Positions 1 through 8,964 of a stretch of DNA of 64,000 nt are shown in pieces. Origin of the DNA: Clostridiales bacterium (GTDB lineage: Bacteria > Bacillota > Clostridia > Saccharofermentanales > Saccharofermentanaceae); assembly GCA_017510605.1 (NCBI GenBank), contig JAFWMQ010000002.1:124001-188000 (forward strand), written 5' to 3'. A program made the translations under genes and the position numbers. How positions within the stretch are numbered: the stretch's first letter is position 1; each line of letters opens with the position of its first letter. The notes below the pieces were generated by a model. That model was not told the DNA's origin. It did not search any database and saw only the letters and a program-made list of their open reading frames with translations.

Positions 1-2101
1 GACACATGCTCTTTCCGAGGACGTTATCTTTACTACGGTAGTAGGAGAGTCACAGGTATTCTTCAATGAGAATAACGAGATCCGTGCCGTAAGTGCCGAT
101 CCCAACCCTAACGGCACCAAGGGTGATATCAGATTCAACGAGACTGTCGTTCATACGGATGACGGCGACATCTTTGCTGATCAGTATAGCGTAAGATATA
201 CTGATTTCGTCGGTGCGGGAAGCCTTGCAAAGCCTGAATTCATTTATCCTCTGGCTTCAAGACCTTCGAGAAAGGGACCGGGATTCTTTGCAACATCCAC
301 ACCGTTTACGATCAGGGCAAACGGCGCAGTGCGCGTAGATAACATCACTTGTCTTTCTTCAGACTGCGTAAACGACAATTTCGTTATCGACAAGACTCCT
401 GCAGAAGAAGCAGAAGCTGTCGCAAACTACATCAAGGATCCTGCTAACCTCGCAAGAGACCTTCAGGATGTTATCGATTTTGCAGGCAAATATTCCAATT
501 ACATGAAGATCGATCACGAGGACCAGGACTTCGAGGCTTATGTTAATAACAACCTCCCGTTCCAGGTCTTCTACCAGACATTCGTCTCGAGATCTTTGGA
601 CTGGACACAGAAGGGCTATCGTGAGATCGGCTTCAGAGAGATCCAGGATATCTTCGCTTCCATGTATTATTTCGCAGGCATGGGCAGAACAGACTTCGTA
701 AAGAAGATGCTCGCAGGCTGGATCGAAAATGTATATGAAGACGGATATACAAACCATAACTTCTACTGGATCGGAAAAGAGCCGGGCTGGTGGTCCGATG
801 ACGGACTCTGGCTCCTGCAGGCTTTGGACAGATACCTCGGCCTTACCGATGATTATGCTTTCCTCGATGAGGGATTCGTCATGGCAGGCACAAAGGTCAA
901 GAAGACCGACGCAGGCGTTAAGCGTAAGCTCAGGGATACGATCAAAGCTATCCTCATGTACAGCGGCAGGATATCACTCGGCAAGCACGGCATTCCTCTT
1001 ATTGACCGTGCTGACTGGAATGACTGTCTGAGAGTAGATCCTGATGCCATTTCCGGTAAGGATAAGGTAGCAGAGTATAAAGAGCAGCTCTCTGCAAGCG
1101 GAAAGGCTTACGGCGAAGTTCCTTTCGATTCAGAATTCTCCGAGTCCGTAATGAACGGTTTCCTTTTGAAGGTTGCATTGGATGCTGCAGAGTCCATGTT
1201 CAGAAAGACCGGCGACAGCTCCGCTGATGACATGAAGGCTCTTTCCGACAAGCTTGCTGCAAACCTCCGTGAACATTGCTGGAAGGGCGACTTCTACTGC
1301 AGAGTTCTCTTCAACAGAAAAGACAGAACAGATATATCTTATCTCGGTGCACAGGGCGACGGACTTGCTGTCGAAGCAGGCCATCCCGGCACTTACTTCC
1401 TTAACAGCTTCTCCTGGTCACTTCTGGCCGGCGTTGCTTCCGAAGAAGAGATCAGCACGATGCTCGATTCACTCGACAAGTATCTGAAGACACCTTATGG
1501 CTTCAGACTCTGCTCCACAGTTGATTATCCGAGGATCGCTCCGAAGATCGATGTAGCTCTTTATTATCCGGGCGACCGTGAGAACGGCGGCGTATTCAAG
1601 CATGCGAACATGATGGCATGCTCAGCTATGCTCGGTGCCGCCAAGACAGTTAAGGACGAGGCTCTAGCTTCAAGACTTGCTGATACGGCTTACTGGATCA
1701 TTGATAAGATCCTGCCTTTCAAGACTATGAAGTCACCTTTCGTTACTTGCGGCAACCCGAGATGGTGCACACAGTATAACAACAGCCAGACGGGCGAGAA
1801 TATCGGACCTACATTGTCCGGTACTTCCACATGGCTCCTTTTGTCACTCTTCCAGTGCTTCGGTGTTGAATTTACAAGTGAAGGATTGAGAGTTGAACCT
1901 ATTCTCAGAAAGACAGATACCAAACTCGATGTTAAGGTATCCATCTCCGGAACGGTTTACGATATCCACATTTCAAAGCCGGAAGGCTTTATCCGTGCAC
2001 AGGACGGCATCAAGGTCAAACTCGACGGCGCGGCTGTAGAAGGAACATTGCTTCCTGTAGCAACAGACGGTAAGACTCACCAGGTAGAGATCGGATTCTG
2101 A
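1..2101 (+). CDS. GH94-family glycan phosphorylase (3' part, 5' end outside window)
   Basis: The reading frame is open from base 2 to the TGA at 2099-2101, so about 700 C-terminal residues are visible and the true start lies upstream. GH94 enzymes phosphorolyse beta-linked glucosides such as cellobiose or chitobiose and release a sugar-1-phosphate. The evidence is the run YREIGFREIQDIFASM near 620, which matches the family's GFRD/QDL helix, the catalytic-acid segment RADWNDCL near 1005-1030, a glycine-rich ENGGVFKHANMM near 1580, and a C-terminal SGTSTWLLLSL segment near 1815. The usual family MTWFTGSAGW is not obvious. The long missing N-terminus and divergent C-terminal motif leave the acceptor open; a 1,2-beta-oligoglucan-type phosphorylase is one possibility (inference). 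No secretion signal can be judged. hprK follows after 30 bases. Confidence 0.8.
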   Translation, partial: THALSEDVIFTTVVGESQVFFNENNEIRAVSADPNPNGTKGDIRFNETVVHTDDGDIFADQYSVRYTDFVGAGSLAKPEFIYPLASRPSRKGPGFFATSTPFTIRANGAVRVDNITCLSSDCVNDNFVIDKTPAEEAEAVANYIKDPANLARDLQDVIDFAGKYSNYMKIDHEDQDFEAYVNNNLPFQVFYQTFVSRSLDWTQKGYREIGFREIQDIFASMYYFAGMGRTDFVKKMLAGWIENVYEDGYTNHNFYWIGKEPGWWSDDGLWLLQALDRYLGLTDDYAFLDEGFVMAGTKVKKTDAGVKRKLRDTIKAILMYSGRISLGKHGIPLIDRADWNDCLRVDPDAISGKDKVAEYKEQLSASGKAYGEVPFDSEFSESVMNGFLLKVALDAAESMFRKTGDSSADDMKALSDKLAANLREHCWKGDFYCRVLFNRKDRTDISYLGAQGDGLAVEAGHPGTYFLNSFSWSLLAGVASEEEISTMLDSLDKYLKTPYGFRLCSTVDYPRIAPKIDVALYYPGDRENGGVFKHANMMACSAMLGAAKTVKDEALASRLADTAYWIIDKILPFKTMKSPFVTCGNPRWCTQYNNSQTGENIGPTLSGTSTWLLLSLFQCFGVEFTSEGLRVEPILRKTDTKLDVKVSISGTVYDIHISKPEGFIRAQDGIKVKLDGAAVEGTLLPVATDGKTHQVEIGF

Positions 2102-2131
2102 TTCATAAGATTAACAGGAGGACCTAAGTAA

Positions 2132-3064
2132 ATGCCTTTTTCGAGCGTCTTTCTATCAGAGATCGTTAAAGCTTATAACCTTGAAGTTGTATATGATTCG
2201 GGTGATATAGAATCAAGAAGGATATGCGTGGCGGATGTTACGCGTCCCGGTCTGCAGCTTGCAGGATACTACGATCATTTCGGACCTGACAGAATCCAGA
2301 TGATCGGTAATATGGAGCACGCATATCTGGACAATCTCTCCTCTGAGGAGAGGGCAAAGTCCGTATCTGCTCTGTTCGAAAAGAACATCCCTGCACTTAT
2401 TGTTACCCGTGACCACAAGGTCCATAAGGAGATATTGGACGCTGCAAGAAAGTATCAGACTCCCGTTTTAAGGACATCACAGGCAACATCTGATTTCTCA
2501 TCAGAGCTTGTTAAATACCTTAAGATGGAATTGGCACCCCGTGTATCGATGCACGGCGTTCTTGTCGAGGTAAACGGTGAAGGTATTCTTATCCTGGGCG
2601 AGTCCGGCGTAGGAAAATCGGAGACTGCTCTGGAGATAGTAAAGAGAGGTCACAGACTGATCGCTGATGACCAGATCGAGATCCGCAAAGTGTCCGAGAC
2701 CACTCTTCTGGGACGTGCTCCTGATGTTATCAAGCATCTTATCGAGATCCGCGGTATCGGTATCCTGGACGTTAAGGAACTCTACGGTGTATCTGCCGTT
2801 AAGCAGCAGGAAAATATCGACTTCGTAATCAATCTCGAACTTTGGGACGAGAAGAAGACATACGACAGACTGGGACTTACCGAAGAGACGTATGACATCC
2901 TCGGAATCAAGGTTCCTTCAGTTACTATTCCCGTAGGACCCGGACGTAACCTCGCGATAATCGTCGAGGCTGCAGCGATCAACTACAGGGTTAAGAAGAT
3001 GGGCTATAATGCCGCACAGGACCTTGTATCACGCGTATTCCCCGGGAAGTCGCTTGATGGCTGA
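2132..3064 (+). CDS. hprK: HPr kinase/phosphorylase
   Basis: Phosphorylates and dephosphorylates Ser46 of HPr (and Crh where present), the switch of carbon catabolite repression in Firmicutes; cytosolic, hexameric in characterised members. At 310 residues it has the normal length. Visible are the catalytic His in HGVLV (H141), the Walker A loop GESGVGKS (156-163) and the HprK signature IEIRGIGILDV (about 204-214). The start ATG sits 11 bases after an AGGAGG-type site at 2116-2121. The stop overlaps murB by 8 bases, so the two are translationally coupled. It follows a GH94 phosphorylase gene by 30 bases with no visible terminator, so carbon use and carbon sensing may share a transcript. Confidence 0.96.
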   Translation: MPFSSVFLSEIVKAYNLEVVYDSGDIESRRICVADVTRPGLQLAGYYDHFGPDRIQMIGNMEHAYLDNLSSEERAKSVSALFEKNIPALIVTRDHKVHKEILDAARKYQTPVLRTSQATSDFSSELVKYLKMELAPRVSMHGVLVEVNGEGILILGESGVGKSETALEIVKRGHRLIADDQIEIRKVSETTLLGRAPDVIKHLIEIRGIGILDVKELYGVSAVKQQENIDFVINLELWDEKKTYDRLGLTEETYDILGIKVPSVTIPVGPGRNLAIIVEAAAINYRVKKMGYNAAQDLVSRVFPGKSLDG

Positions 3065-3977
3065 TATCGTACCGCTCGAAAATGTCCCGCTTGCGGGATA
3101 TTCAACATTCCGTTGCGGCGGACCTGCAAAGTTCTTTGCAGAGCCTTCAACAGGCGAAGAAACAGCATATTTATTCAAGTGGGCGGAAGATAAAGGCCTT
3201 GATGTTTTTGTATTAGGCAACGGTTCAAATTGTCTTATTTCCGATGATGGCTTTGACGGCCTTGTAATAAGGATTGCTAAGAATATGAGCGGTCTTTCTT
3301 CAGAAGAATCTGAGGATGGCAGGGTAACCGTTAAGGCAGGTGCAGGACTGCCTTTTGCCAGATTCGGCAATTACTGTACAGAACTCTCCCTTACGGGCGC
3401 GGAATTCGCATGCGGTATTCCGGGTTCATGCGGCGGTGCCGTTTTTATGAACGCAGGAGCATATGGCGGTGAGGCAAAGGATTTTATTTCAAAGGTTTGT
3501 TATTGGGATGGAAACAGTATTAAAAACATAGACGGAGATCAATGCGGTTTCGGATACAGGACGAGCTTGTTCGAGAAACTGAATTCAGACGGCAAAAGGG
3601 CAGTTATCTTAGGTTTTGAAGCCGTTCTTTCCAAGGGAAACAAGGATGATATTTCTGCTCTGGTGGAAGATCTCAGAGGCAGACGTACGGCGAGCCAGCC
3701 ATTGGATGTTCCTTCGGCAGGATCGACGTTCAAAAGGCCTGAAGGTTTCTTTGCTGCAAAGCTTATTGAAGAAGCAGGACTCAAAGGTTTTGCTCTGGAT
3801 GATTCCGGAGCACAGGTATCGCCAAAGCATGCCGGGTTTATCGTTAATAACGGCGGCAATGCAAAGGCATCTGATGTTAAGAAACTGATAGATTATGTAA
3901 CGGAAAAAGTTTTCGAGAATTCCGGTGTTAAACTTGAAAGAGAAGTTAGACTTGTGGGTGATTTCGGAGGATTGTAA
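3057..3977 (+). CDS. murB: UDP-N-acetylenolpyruvoylglucosamine reductase
   Basis: Flavoenzyme that reduces UDP-GlcNAc-enolpyruvate to UDP-MurNAc with NADPH, the second committed step of peptidoglycan synthesis, in the cytosol. FAD-binding motifs GNGSNCLIS and GIPGSCGGAVFMNAGAYGGE are present, as are the PSAGSTFKRP loop with the proton-donor Ser and the C-terminal HAGFIVN. I chose the ATG at 3057 (306 residues) instead of an upstream in-frame start at 3009: the protein then begins MADIVPLENV, as homologues do, a GGGAAG site precedes it, and the overlap with hprK falls to 8 bases. The stop TAA is directly followed by the rapZ ATG with no spacer. Confidence 0.95.
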   Translation: MADIVPLENVPLAGYSTFRCGGPAKFFAEPSTGEETAYLFKWAEDKGLDVFVLGNGSNCLISDDGFDGLVIRIAKNMSGLSSEESEDGRVTVKAGAGLPFARFGNYCTELSLTGAEFACGIPGSCGGAVFMNAGAYGGEAKDFISKVCYWDGNSIKNIDGDQCGFGYRTSLFEKLNSDGKRAVILGFEAVLSKGNKDDISALVEDLRGRRTASQPLDVPSAGSTFKRPEGFFAAKLIEEAGLKGFALDDSGAQVSPKHAGFIVNNGGNAKASDVKKLIDYVTEKVFENSGVKLEREVRLVGDFGGL

Positions 3978-4883
3978 ATGGAACTGTTATTTCTGACCGG
4001 GATGAGCGGAGCCGGCAAGAGTGCGGCGGTAAGATATCTTGAAGACTGCGGCTATTTCTGCATGGATAATGTTCCGCCCTATGTTCTTCCTGATCTTGTA
4101 AAGAGCTTTTTTAAGGGAAGAAACGGAGAAGGCTTCTCGACGCCTAAACTGGCGTTTGTTGTTGACGTCAGATCGCAGGAATATCTTGACGGTTTTGATG
4201 AGGCTCTCGCGCTTATTGATGAGGAGGTCGATTGTCCTTATAAAGTCATCTTTCTTGAAGCATCTGATCCGGTCCTCATCAGCAGATACCAGCAGACAAG
4301 AAGGAAGCATCCTCTTGCTACCAAAAAAGGCTCTCTTACAAAGGCTCTTGCAGAAGAGCGGAAAATGCTCGAGAACATCAGAGAGGTTGCTACAGTAGTA
4401 GTTGATACATCTCTTCTTACTGATGCCGAGCTTTGCAAGGCGATAGGCGAGATAATCAAGAATGAATCCAGCCAGAGCATTCTTGTCGTAGTTGAATCTT
4501 TCGGATTCAAGTATGGACTTCCGGTTGATTGTGACTATGTATTTGATGTCAGATTCCTTCCTAATCCGTTCTATCTTCCGCAGCTCCGCAACTATACAGG
4601 CAAAGATGAAGAGATAGCAAAATACCTCGAAGGTTTCAGGGAGACGGATGAGTTTAATTACATGACATCCGAGCTTCTCTCGTTTGTCATACCTTTCTAT
4701 GAGAAAGAGGGAAAAGGAAGTGTTCATATCGGTATCGGATGTACCGGCGGAAGACACAGATCCGTATATTGTGCTGAGACGATCGCAAAAAGAATGTCCG
4801 AGAACGGCATTAAATGTATAACCAATCACAGAGATATCGATAAAGAACCGCACAGATACACGAAGAAAGCGGATGAGTCCTGA
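3978..4883 (+). CDS. rapZ: RapZ/YvcJ-family P-loop nucleotide-binding protein
   Basis: P-loop NTPase family known as RapZ in Proteobacteria (adapter guiding RNase E to the sRNA GlmZ) and YvcJ in Bacillus. The Clostridial role is less clear; nucleotide or UDP-GlcNAc sensing is inferred from relatives. The Walker A motif GMSGAGKS is at residues 8-15, and the C-terminal domain carries the conserved GIGCTGGRHRSV and NHRDIDK motifs. Length of 301 residues is normal. The start follows the murB stop with zero spacing, and the stop TGA shares one base with the whiA ATG. Position between murB and whiA matches the conserved Firmicutes cluster, except that the yvcK gene usually between rapZ and whiA is missing here. 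Confidence 0.94.
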   Translation: MELLFLTGMSGAGKSAAVRYLEDCGYFCMDNVPPYVLPDLVKSFFKGRNGEGFSTPKLAFVVDVRSQEYLDGFDEALALIDEEVDCPYKVIFLEASDPVLISRYQQTRRKHPLATKKGSLTKALAEERKMLENIREVATVVVDTSLLTDAELCKAIGEIIKNESSQSILVVVESFGFKYGLPVDCDYVFDVRFLPNPFYLPQLRNYTGKDEEIAKYLEGFRETDEFNYMTSELLSFVIPFYEKEGKGSVHIGIGCTGGRHRSVYCAETIAKRMSENGIKCITNHRDIDKEPHRYTKKADES

Positions 4884-5743
4884 TGGAAGACAGCTTCTCC
4901 GTAAAAGTTAAGGTCGAGACTGCCACAAAAGCCGTGAAAAAACCTGTCCAGCGGCAGACGGCTCTGTGCGGACTTTTCTTGAGCCAGAGCGGCGTAAACG
5001 GTTCCGCAAAAGAGATAAGGATACCCGACAGATTATCAGAACTCCTGCTTCATCTATTTGAACAGGAAAACATCAGTTGTTCTTACCAGAAAGGAAAAAT
5101 AATCTTAAAAGACATATATCAGTCAAGGTTTTGGGACCGCGCGGAAGAACTCTTATCTGAATTTGCAGAAGACAGTCTTACTGTTGAAGATGCAAGGCGT
5201 TTCTTAAGAGGCGCTTTCTGGGGATGCGGGTACTGTTCTGATCCCGAAAAGGGTTACCGTATTGAGTTTTTGGTTCAAAACGAAGGAAATGCAGTGCTGA
5301 TCTCAAAAGCTTTGAATGTTCTTTCAATAAAGCATATTAAGACTGAACGGAAGAATTCTTTTGCCGTTTATTTTAAGAACGGTGACGATGTGTCCGATTT
5401 CTTAAGTTATATCGGGAGCCCGTCTGCGATGATGGAGTTCGAGAACATCAGGGCAGGCAAAGATGTTAACAGCAAGGTTATCAGAGCCGTTAATTGTGAT
5501 GAAGGAAATACTAAGCGGCAGGCAGAGGCAGCGGCTCAAAGAAATGAGCTGATCACCAAGGTTATGGAATCGGGACTGGCGGGGAAACTCGCGCCGGAGC
5601 TTAGAGAAGCCGCCAAAGCACACATGGAAAATCCGGGAGCTTCACTGGCTGAACTCGGAGCCATGATGGATCCCCCGATCGGCAAATCAGGCATGAGACA
5701 CCGTTTGGACAAAATCGCCGAATTTGCCAAAAAACTGGAGTAA
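4883..5743 (+). CDS. whiA: WhiA-type DNA-binding regulator
   Basis: WhiA is a LAGLIDADG-derived DNA-binding protein, a sporulation regulator in Streptomyces and linked to cell division and chromosome segregation in Bacillus. The N-terminal half contains the homing-endonuclease-like core (FLRGAFWGCGYCSDP near residue 110). The C-terminal third is the WhiA helix-turn-helix region (ELREAAKAHMENP through MRHRLDKIAEFA). Length of 286 residues is slightly short of the common 300-320. ATG overlaps the rapZ stop as TGATG. No clear terminator follows; the next promoter lies at 5799-5827. Confidence 0.93.
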   Translation: MEDSFSVKVKVETATKAVKKPVQRQTALCGLFLSQSGVNGSAKEIRIPDRLSELLLHLFEQENISCSYQKGKIILKDIYQSRFWDRAEELLSEFAEDSLTVEDARRFLRGAFWGCGYCSDPEKGYRIEFLVQNEGNAVLISKALNVLSIKHIKTERKNSFAVYFKNGDDVSDFLSYIGSPSAMMEFENIRAGKDVNSKVIRAVNCDEGNTKRQAEAAAQRNELITKVMESGLAGKLAPELREAAKAHMENPGASLAELGAMMDPPIGKSGMRHRLDKIAEFAKKLE

Positions 5744-5798
5744 ACCTTAAAAATCCTTTATTTTTCGATGCTTTAGAAGCCTGAAAAGCGCTTAAAAT

Positions 5799-5827
5799 TT
5801 GAGATAATATTACAGCCGTGTTACAAT
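5799..5827 (+). promoter_or_regulatory. Sigma-A-type promoter for the PQQ-propeller gene
   Basis: TTGAGA (5799-5804), a 17-base spacer and TACAAT (5822-5827), with TG one base before the -10 box (extended -10). Each hexamer matches consensus in five of six positions. It is the only convincing promoter in the whiA-to-5869 gap. Confidence 0.68.
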
Positions 5828-5868
5828 AAGCGTTAACTTTTTTGAAAGGAACGATTTATTGGAGTTTT

Positions 5869-7758
5869 ATGAAGCGCGGTGAACAATACATCGAGCCCAA
5901 TAACAACTTTTACAGGCCTTCAAGGGATCCGAATGAAGGCACAATGACGCTTGTCGTCGTGATAACTCTTTTAGTCGTCTGCCTTACCGGTGTTTTCGCC
6001 GCATTATATTTTAAGAAGATAACGACTAAAGAAACATTGGCAAATGTTGATACCACAGACCAATCCGGTTATATTTCCGTAGCTTCTCCAACCCCCACAC
6101 CTGTTCCTCCAATTACTGATTATCAGAACCCGATCCTTTATCCGGGTATGGCGTCGATAAATATCAATAAGGAACTCACTATTGCTCCTGACTGTCTTCC
6201 TTCGTCGAGGAGGATAAATCAGACTGTAATCGTAAACGGAACAATAGTTGAAGGCGAGTACAACAGGGAAAAGCCCATTTATATGCAGGACCCTGTATTC
6301 TACGGTTCCGTTCCCGGGATTTTTACTTACAGAGGAAATAACTTCAGGAACTGTGCTTCCTTCGGATATACAAATCTCTACAGAGGTGCTCTGACACAGA
6401 GATGGGAATTCAACGAGATAGGCACGCTTCTTGCTTCAACCCTGAACTTTGAGTGGTCCGGCCTGAGATGGACCGGCCAGCCGCTTATCGTAGAGTGGCC
6501 TGCAGCAACCCGTCAGAACATGAATATGAATGATTCTGCAAAGCAGCAGCTTACTCTTACGGAAGTAATTGTCGCAGCTTTGGACGGAAATATATATTTC
6601 TTTAATCTTCAGAACGGCGAACAGACCAGAGACCCGATCGAAGTCGGAGCTTCGATAAAGGGAACTCCCGCTCTGGATCCGAGAGGATATCCGCTTCTTT
6701 ATGTCGGACAGACAGATAATAACGGCGGCACAGTCTTCGGAATGTATATTTATTCTCTTATTGACGGCTCACTTCTTTTCTCATATGACGGTTCGGATGA
6801 CGGCGCTTACAGAAGCAACTGGAATGCTTTTGATTCGTCGCCGATCGTAAACGGAGAAACGGATACACTTATATGGCCTTGCGAAAACGGAATGATCTAT
6901 ACGTTTGATCTGAATACTGCTTATGTAGGCGGATCGATATCTGTCTCTCCTGTTGTAACCGGATACAAGTATATGTTTGATGACAACATCGGTTCCCATA
7001 TGGGTGTAGAGAGTTCTATAGCGGTATATGGTAATTACGGTTACTTTGTGGACAATACCATGAACCTTTGCTGTCTGGATCTGAATACTCTCCAGATGGT
7101 CTGGACCAAAGTCCTTGGAGATGATTCAGATATTACTCCTGTCGTAAATGAGGAGAATGGTGTCCCTTATGTTTACGTCGGAACGGAAGTCGATAATCAG
7201 GGCGGAACCGGAGAATACTGCGGTGCTGCATATATTTACAAAGTCAACGGCCTTACCGGTGAGACGGTATGGCAGTCTTCCGAGCCCTGCTACACATTTA
7301 ACGGAGAATCATCCGATTCCGATCAGAGCGGCGGATGTTTCGGCAATCCCGTAATCGGCAAAGGCAATATCTCGAATCTGATCATATTCTCATTTAGTAT
7401 GACTAACGGGCTTGCAAGCGGTAATAAAGTTGTTGCATATGACAAGGATTTAGGTACCGTGGTTTGGGAATATAATATGAACATCTATTCGTACAGCTCT
7501 CCTGTCGATTTCTACGATTCAGAGGGGCATGCATACTTAATAATCTGTGATTCTATCGGTCAGGTTCATATGATCAGCGCTGAAGCAGGTATCGATGACA
7601 AAGACAGACGAATTACATACATACAGACAAAGAGGAACATCGGTACTGAAGAAGAGACAGCATCAGGAGTCTGTATCGAAGCTTCCCCGGTAGTTTATGA
7701 AGGTATGCTTGTTGTAGGAACGACTTCCGGAAGTGTTTTCGGAATAGCGGTAGAGTAA
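5869..7758 (+). CDS. Membrane-anchored PQQ-type beta-propeller protein
   Basis: 629 residues. A short cytosolic N-terminus is followed by one transmembrane segment at about residues 26-47, a Pro/Thr-rich linker (SPTPTPVPP) and a large extracellular domain. That domain carries repeated propeller-blade motifs such as VAALDGNIYFFNLQNGE, YVGQTDNNGGTVFGMYIYSLIDG, YFVDNTMNLCCLDLNT and VVGTTSGSVFGIAV, typical of PQQ/BamB-like folds that bind proteins or sugars and need not bind PQQ. I prefer ATG 5869, preceded by GGAG at 5861-5864, over a TTG at 5842. Its own promoter lies at 5799-5827. The gene ends 9 bases before the next one, so the two probably share a transcript. Role unknown; envelope assembly or ligand sensing are guesses. 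Confidence 0.8.
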   Translation: MKRGEQYIEPNNNFYRPSRDPNEGTMTLVVVITLLVVCLTGVFAALYFKKITTKETLANVDTTDQSGYISVASPTPTPVPPITDYQNPILYPGMASININKELTIAPDCLPSSRRINQTVIVNGTIVEGEYNREKPIYMQDPVFYGSVPGIFTYRGNNFRNCASFGYTNLYRGALTQRWEFNEIGTLLASTLNFEWSGLRWTGQPLIVEWPAATRQNMNMNDSAKQQLTLTEVIVAALDGNIYFFNLQNGEQTRDPIEVGASIKGTPALDPRGYPLLYVGQTDNNGGTVFGMYIYSLIDGSLLFSYDGSDDGAYRSNWNAFDSSPIVNGETDTLIWPCENGMIYTFDLNTAYVGGSISVSPVVTGYKYMFDDNIGSHMGVESSIAVYGNYGYFVDNTMNLCCLDLNTLQMVWTKVLGDDSDITPVVNEENGVPYVYVGTEVDNQGGTGEYCGAAYIYKVNGLTGETVWQSSEPCYTFNGESSDSDQSGGCFGNPVIGKGNISNLIIFSFSMTNGLASGNKVVAYDKDLGTVVWEYNMNIYSYSSPVDFYDSEGHAYLIICDSIGQVHMISAEAGIDDKDRRITYIQTKRNIGTEEETASGVCIEASPVVYEGMLVVGTTSGSVFGIAVE

Positions 7759-7767
7759 GGAGCAATA

Positions 7768-8178
7768 ATGGACTATAAAAAGGCATACGGATCCATAAAT
7801 GTTTTAGAGGTCGAGATAAGGACCTTTGCAAACGAGGGATATGCGGTGAAGTATGACTTTAGTCGGAAAGTTATTTCCTGGCGTGACAATTACATGTGGA
7901 ATAATAATTTCACGAGATCCATCAGCGATGAGAATTTAAAACTGATCAGGGACCAGCTTCCTTTATCAGGTATGCTCGAGTGGATGAATGGCTATAACAT
8001 GGGCCTGACTGAAAAGTATGGTGATAAGACAGTAATTCCCGGAGAATGGACAATTAAGATCGAGTTTAAAGATAAGACCAATATGAAATCAGGTGCCGAG
8101 CAGCATTTCCCGAAGAAGTGGAAGGAACTTCAGCATCTGATCGAACAGACTACAGGCTGCAGTTTTACGTTAAGGTAA
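7768..8178 (+). CDS. Uncharacterised 136-residue cytosolic protein
   Basis: I do not recognise the family. The start ATG is preceded by AAGGAG at 7757-7762, which overlaps the end of the propeller gene, so the pair is likely co-transcribed. The protein is soluble, with no signal or membrane segment, charged and Trp/Tyr-rich (SWRDNYMWNNNF, MLEWMNGYN), with an alternating pattern suggesting an alpha/beta fold (IKIEFKDKT near residue 92). Codon use resembles the neighbours, so it is likely real. A strong hairpin terminator follows at 8206. Confidence 0.7.
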   Translation: MDYKKAYGSINVLEVEIRTFANEGYAVKYDFSRKVISWRDNYMWNNNFTRSISDENLKLIRDQLPLSGMLEWMNGYNMGLTEKYGDKTVIPGEWTIKIEFKDKTNMKSGAEQHFPKKWKELQHLIEQTTGCSFTLR

Positions 8179-8205
8179 AAAGATTTCCGGGAACAGATAT
8201 GGATG

Positions 8206-8228
8206 GCAGGCGCGAGGCCTGCATTTTT
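8206..8228 (+). terminator. Rho-independent terminator
   Basis: Stem GCAGGC (8206-8211), 5-base loop and GCCTGC (8217-8222), followed by ATTTTT. It closes the 5869-8178 unit. Confidence 0.8.
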
Positions 8229-8274
8229 ATTTAATATATATAAATTATGCTTTGTAGTCTCATTTGTTCTAATG

Positions 8275-8283
8275 TGATAAAAT
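8275..8283 (+). promoter_or_regulatory. Extended -10 promoter candidate
   Basis: TGA followed by TAAAAT (8278-8283), a near copy of the TGATAGAAT element before the glucokinase gene and the TGATAAAAT before 51365. No good -35 box at standard spacing. It sits 58 bases before the next start. Confidence 0.4.
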
Positions 8284-8340
8284 TCATTAATATGCCCGAG
8301 AATTGAATATCGGGAGTATAAAAGGGCGAGGAAAACTGTT

Positions 8341-8949
8341 TTGGATTATTTGGAAGGACTTTTACTGGGAAGGATCTGGAGTGATACGGATTTTGAGAAC
8401 CGTAGACATTTCGGCTTGTTCGTTCTTTATGGTCTTCTTGTTGATGCGATAGTCCTGTACATTTATATCCTCGGAAAGGGAGTATTGGGATTCGGCGTTA
8501 TCGGACCGATCCATATCGCGGTCTTTACTCTTCTGTTTTTAGCCAATCCCTTTATCTGTTTCAGATATTACCGAATGCCCTGGTGGGGCAAGATTGTAAT
8601 TTTAGCGGTGAAGATTTACAAATCATATCTGATCATCAGCTATACGGTAAGTCTGCTCCTTCCAAGACTGTCTGTAAGGGTTGACGATCTTCAGGATTTT
8701 CTCATAGGTTATCTCAACAGCACGCTTGAGAAATATACCGAGAAATTTCAGGCAAGCGCAGGTTCCTTCTCAACTGTTTTGGGAGTGCTTGCAGGCGGTG
8801 TTCACGTCGTCGGCACAGTGCTGCTTCTGGCACTGGCAGCTATCGCGATCCCGAGCCTTATCTATCTCGGAATAAAACTCGTCCAGTTTGTTTGGGATTG
8901 GATCGTAAATACACTTATTATCAAGAGGTTTTTCCCTAACAGGAAATAA
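8341..8949 (+). CDS. Uncharacterised polytopic membrane protein
   Basis: 202 residues starting at TTG, supported by a GGGCGAGGA site at 8325-8333 and by the lack of an in-frame ATG near the N-terminus. Hydrophobic segments lie at about residues 28-45, 50-68, 80-105 and 145-175 (ALAAIAIPSLIYLGIKLVQFVWDWIV), so three or four helices are likely. The chain ends in a short basic tail (KRFFPNRK). I recognise no domain. It lies 15 bases upstream of a P-loop kinase gene and probably shares its transcript. Confidence 0.7.
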   Translation: MDYLEGLLLGRIWSDTDFENRRHFGLFVLYGLLVDAIVLYIYILGKGVLGFGVIGPIHIAVFTLLFLANPFICFRYYRMPWWGKIVILAVKIYKSYLIISYTVSLLLPRLSVRVDDLQDFLIGYLNSTLEKYTEKFQASAGSFSTVLGVLAGGVHVVGTVLLLALAAIAIPSLIYLGIKLVQFVWDWIVNTLIIKRFFPNRK

Positions 8950-8964
8950 TGTTCAGGAGGTTAT

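Noticed and set aside
3987..4853. 288-codon open frame on the minus strand opposite rapZ
   Set aside because: It mirrors a strongly conserved gene, has no ribosome binding site and no recognisable domain; its length follows from codon bias on the other strand.
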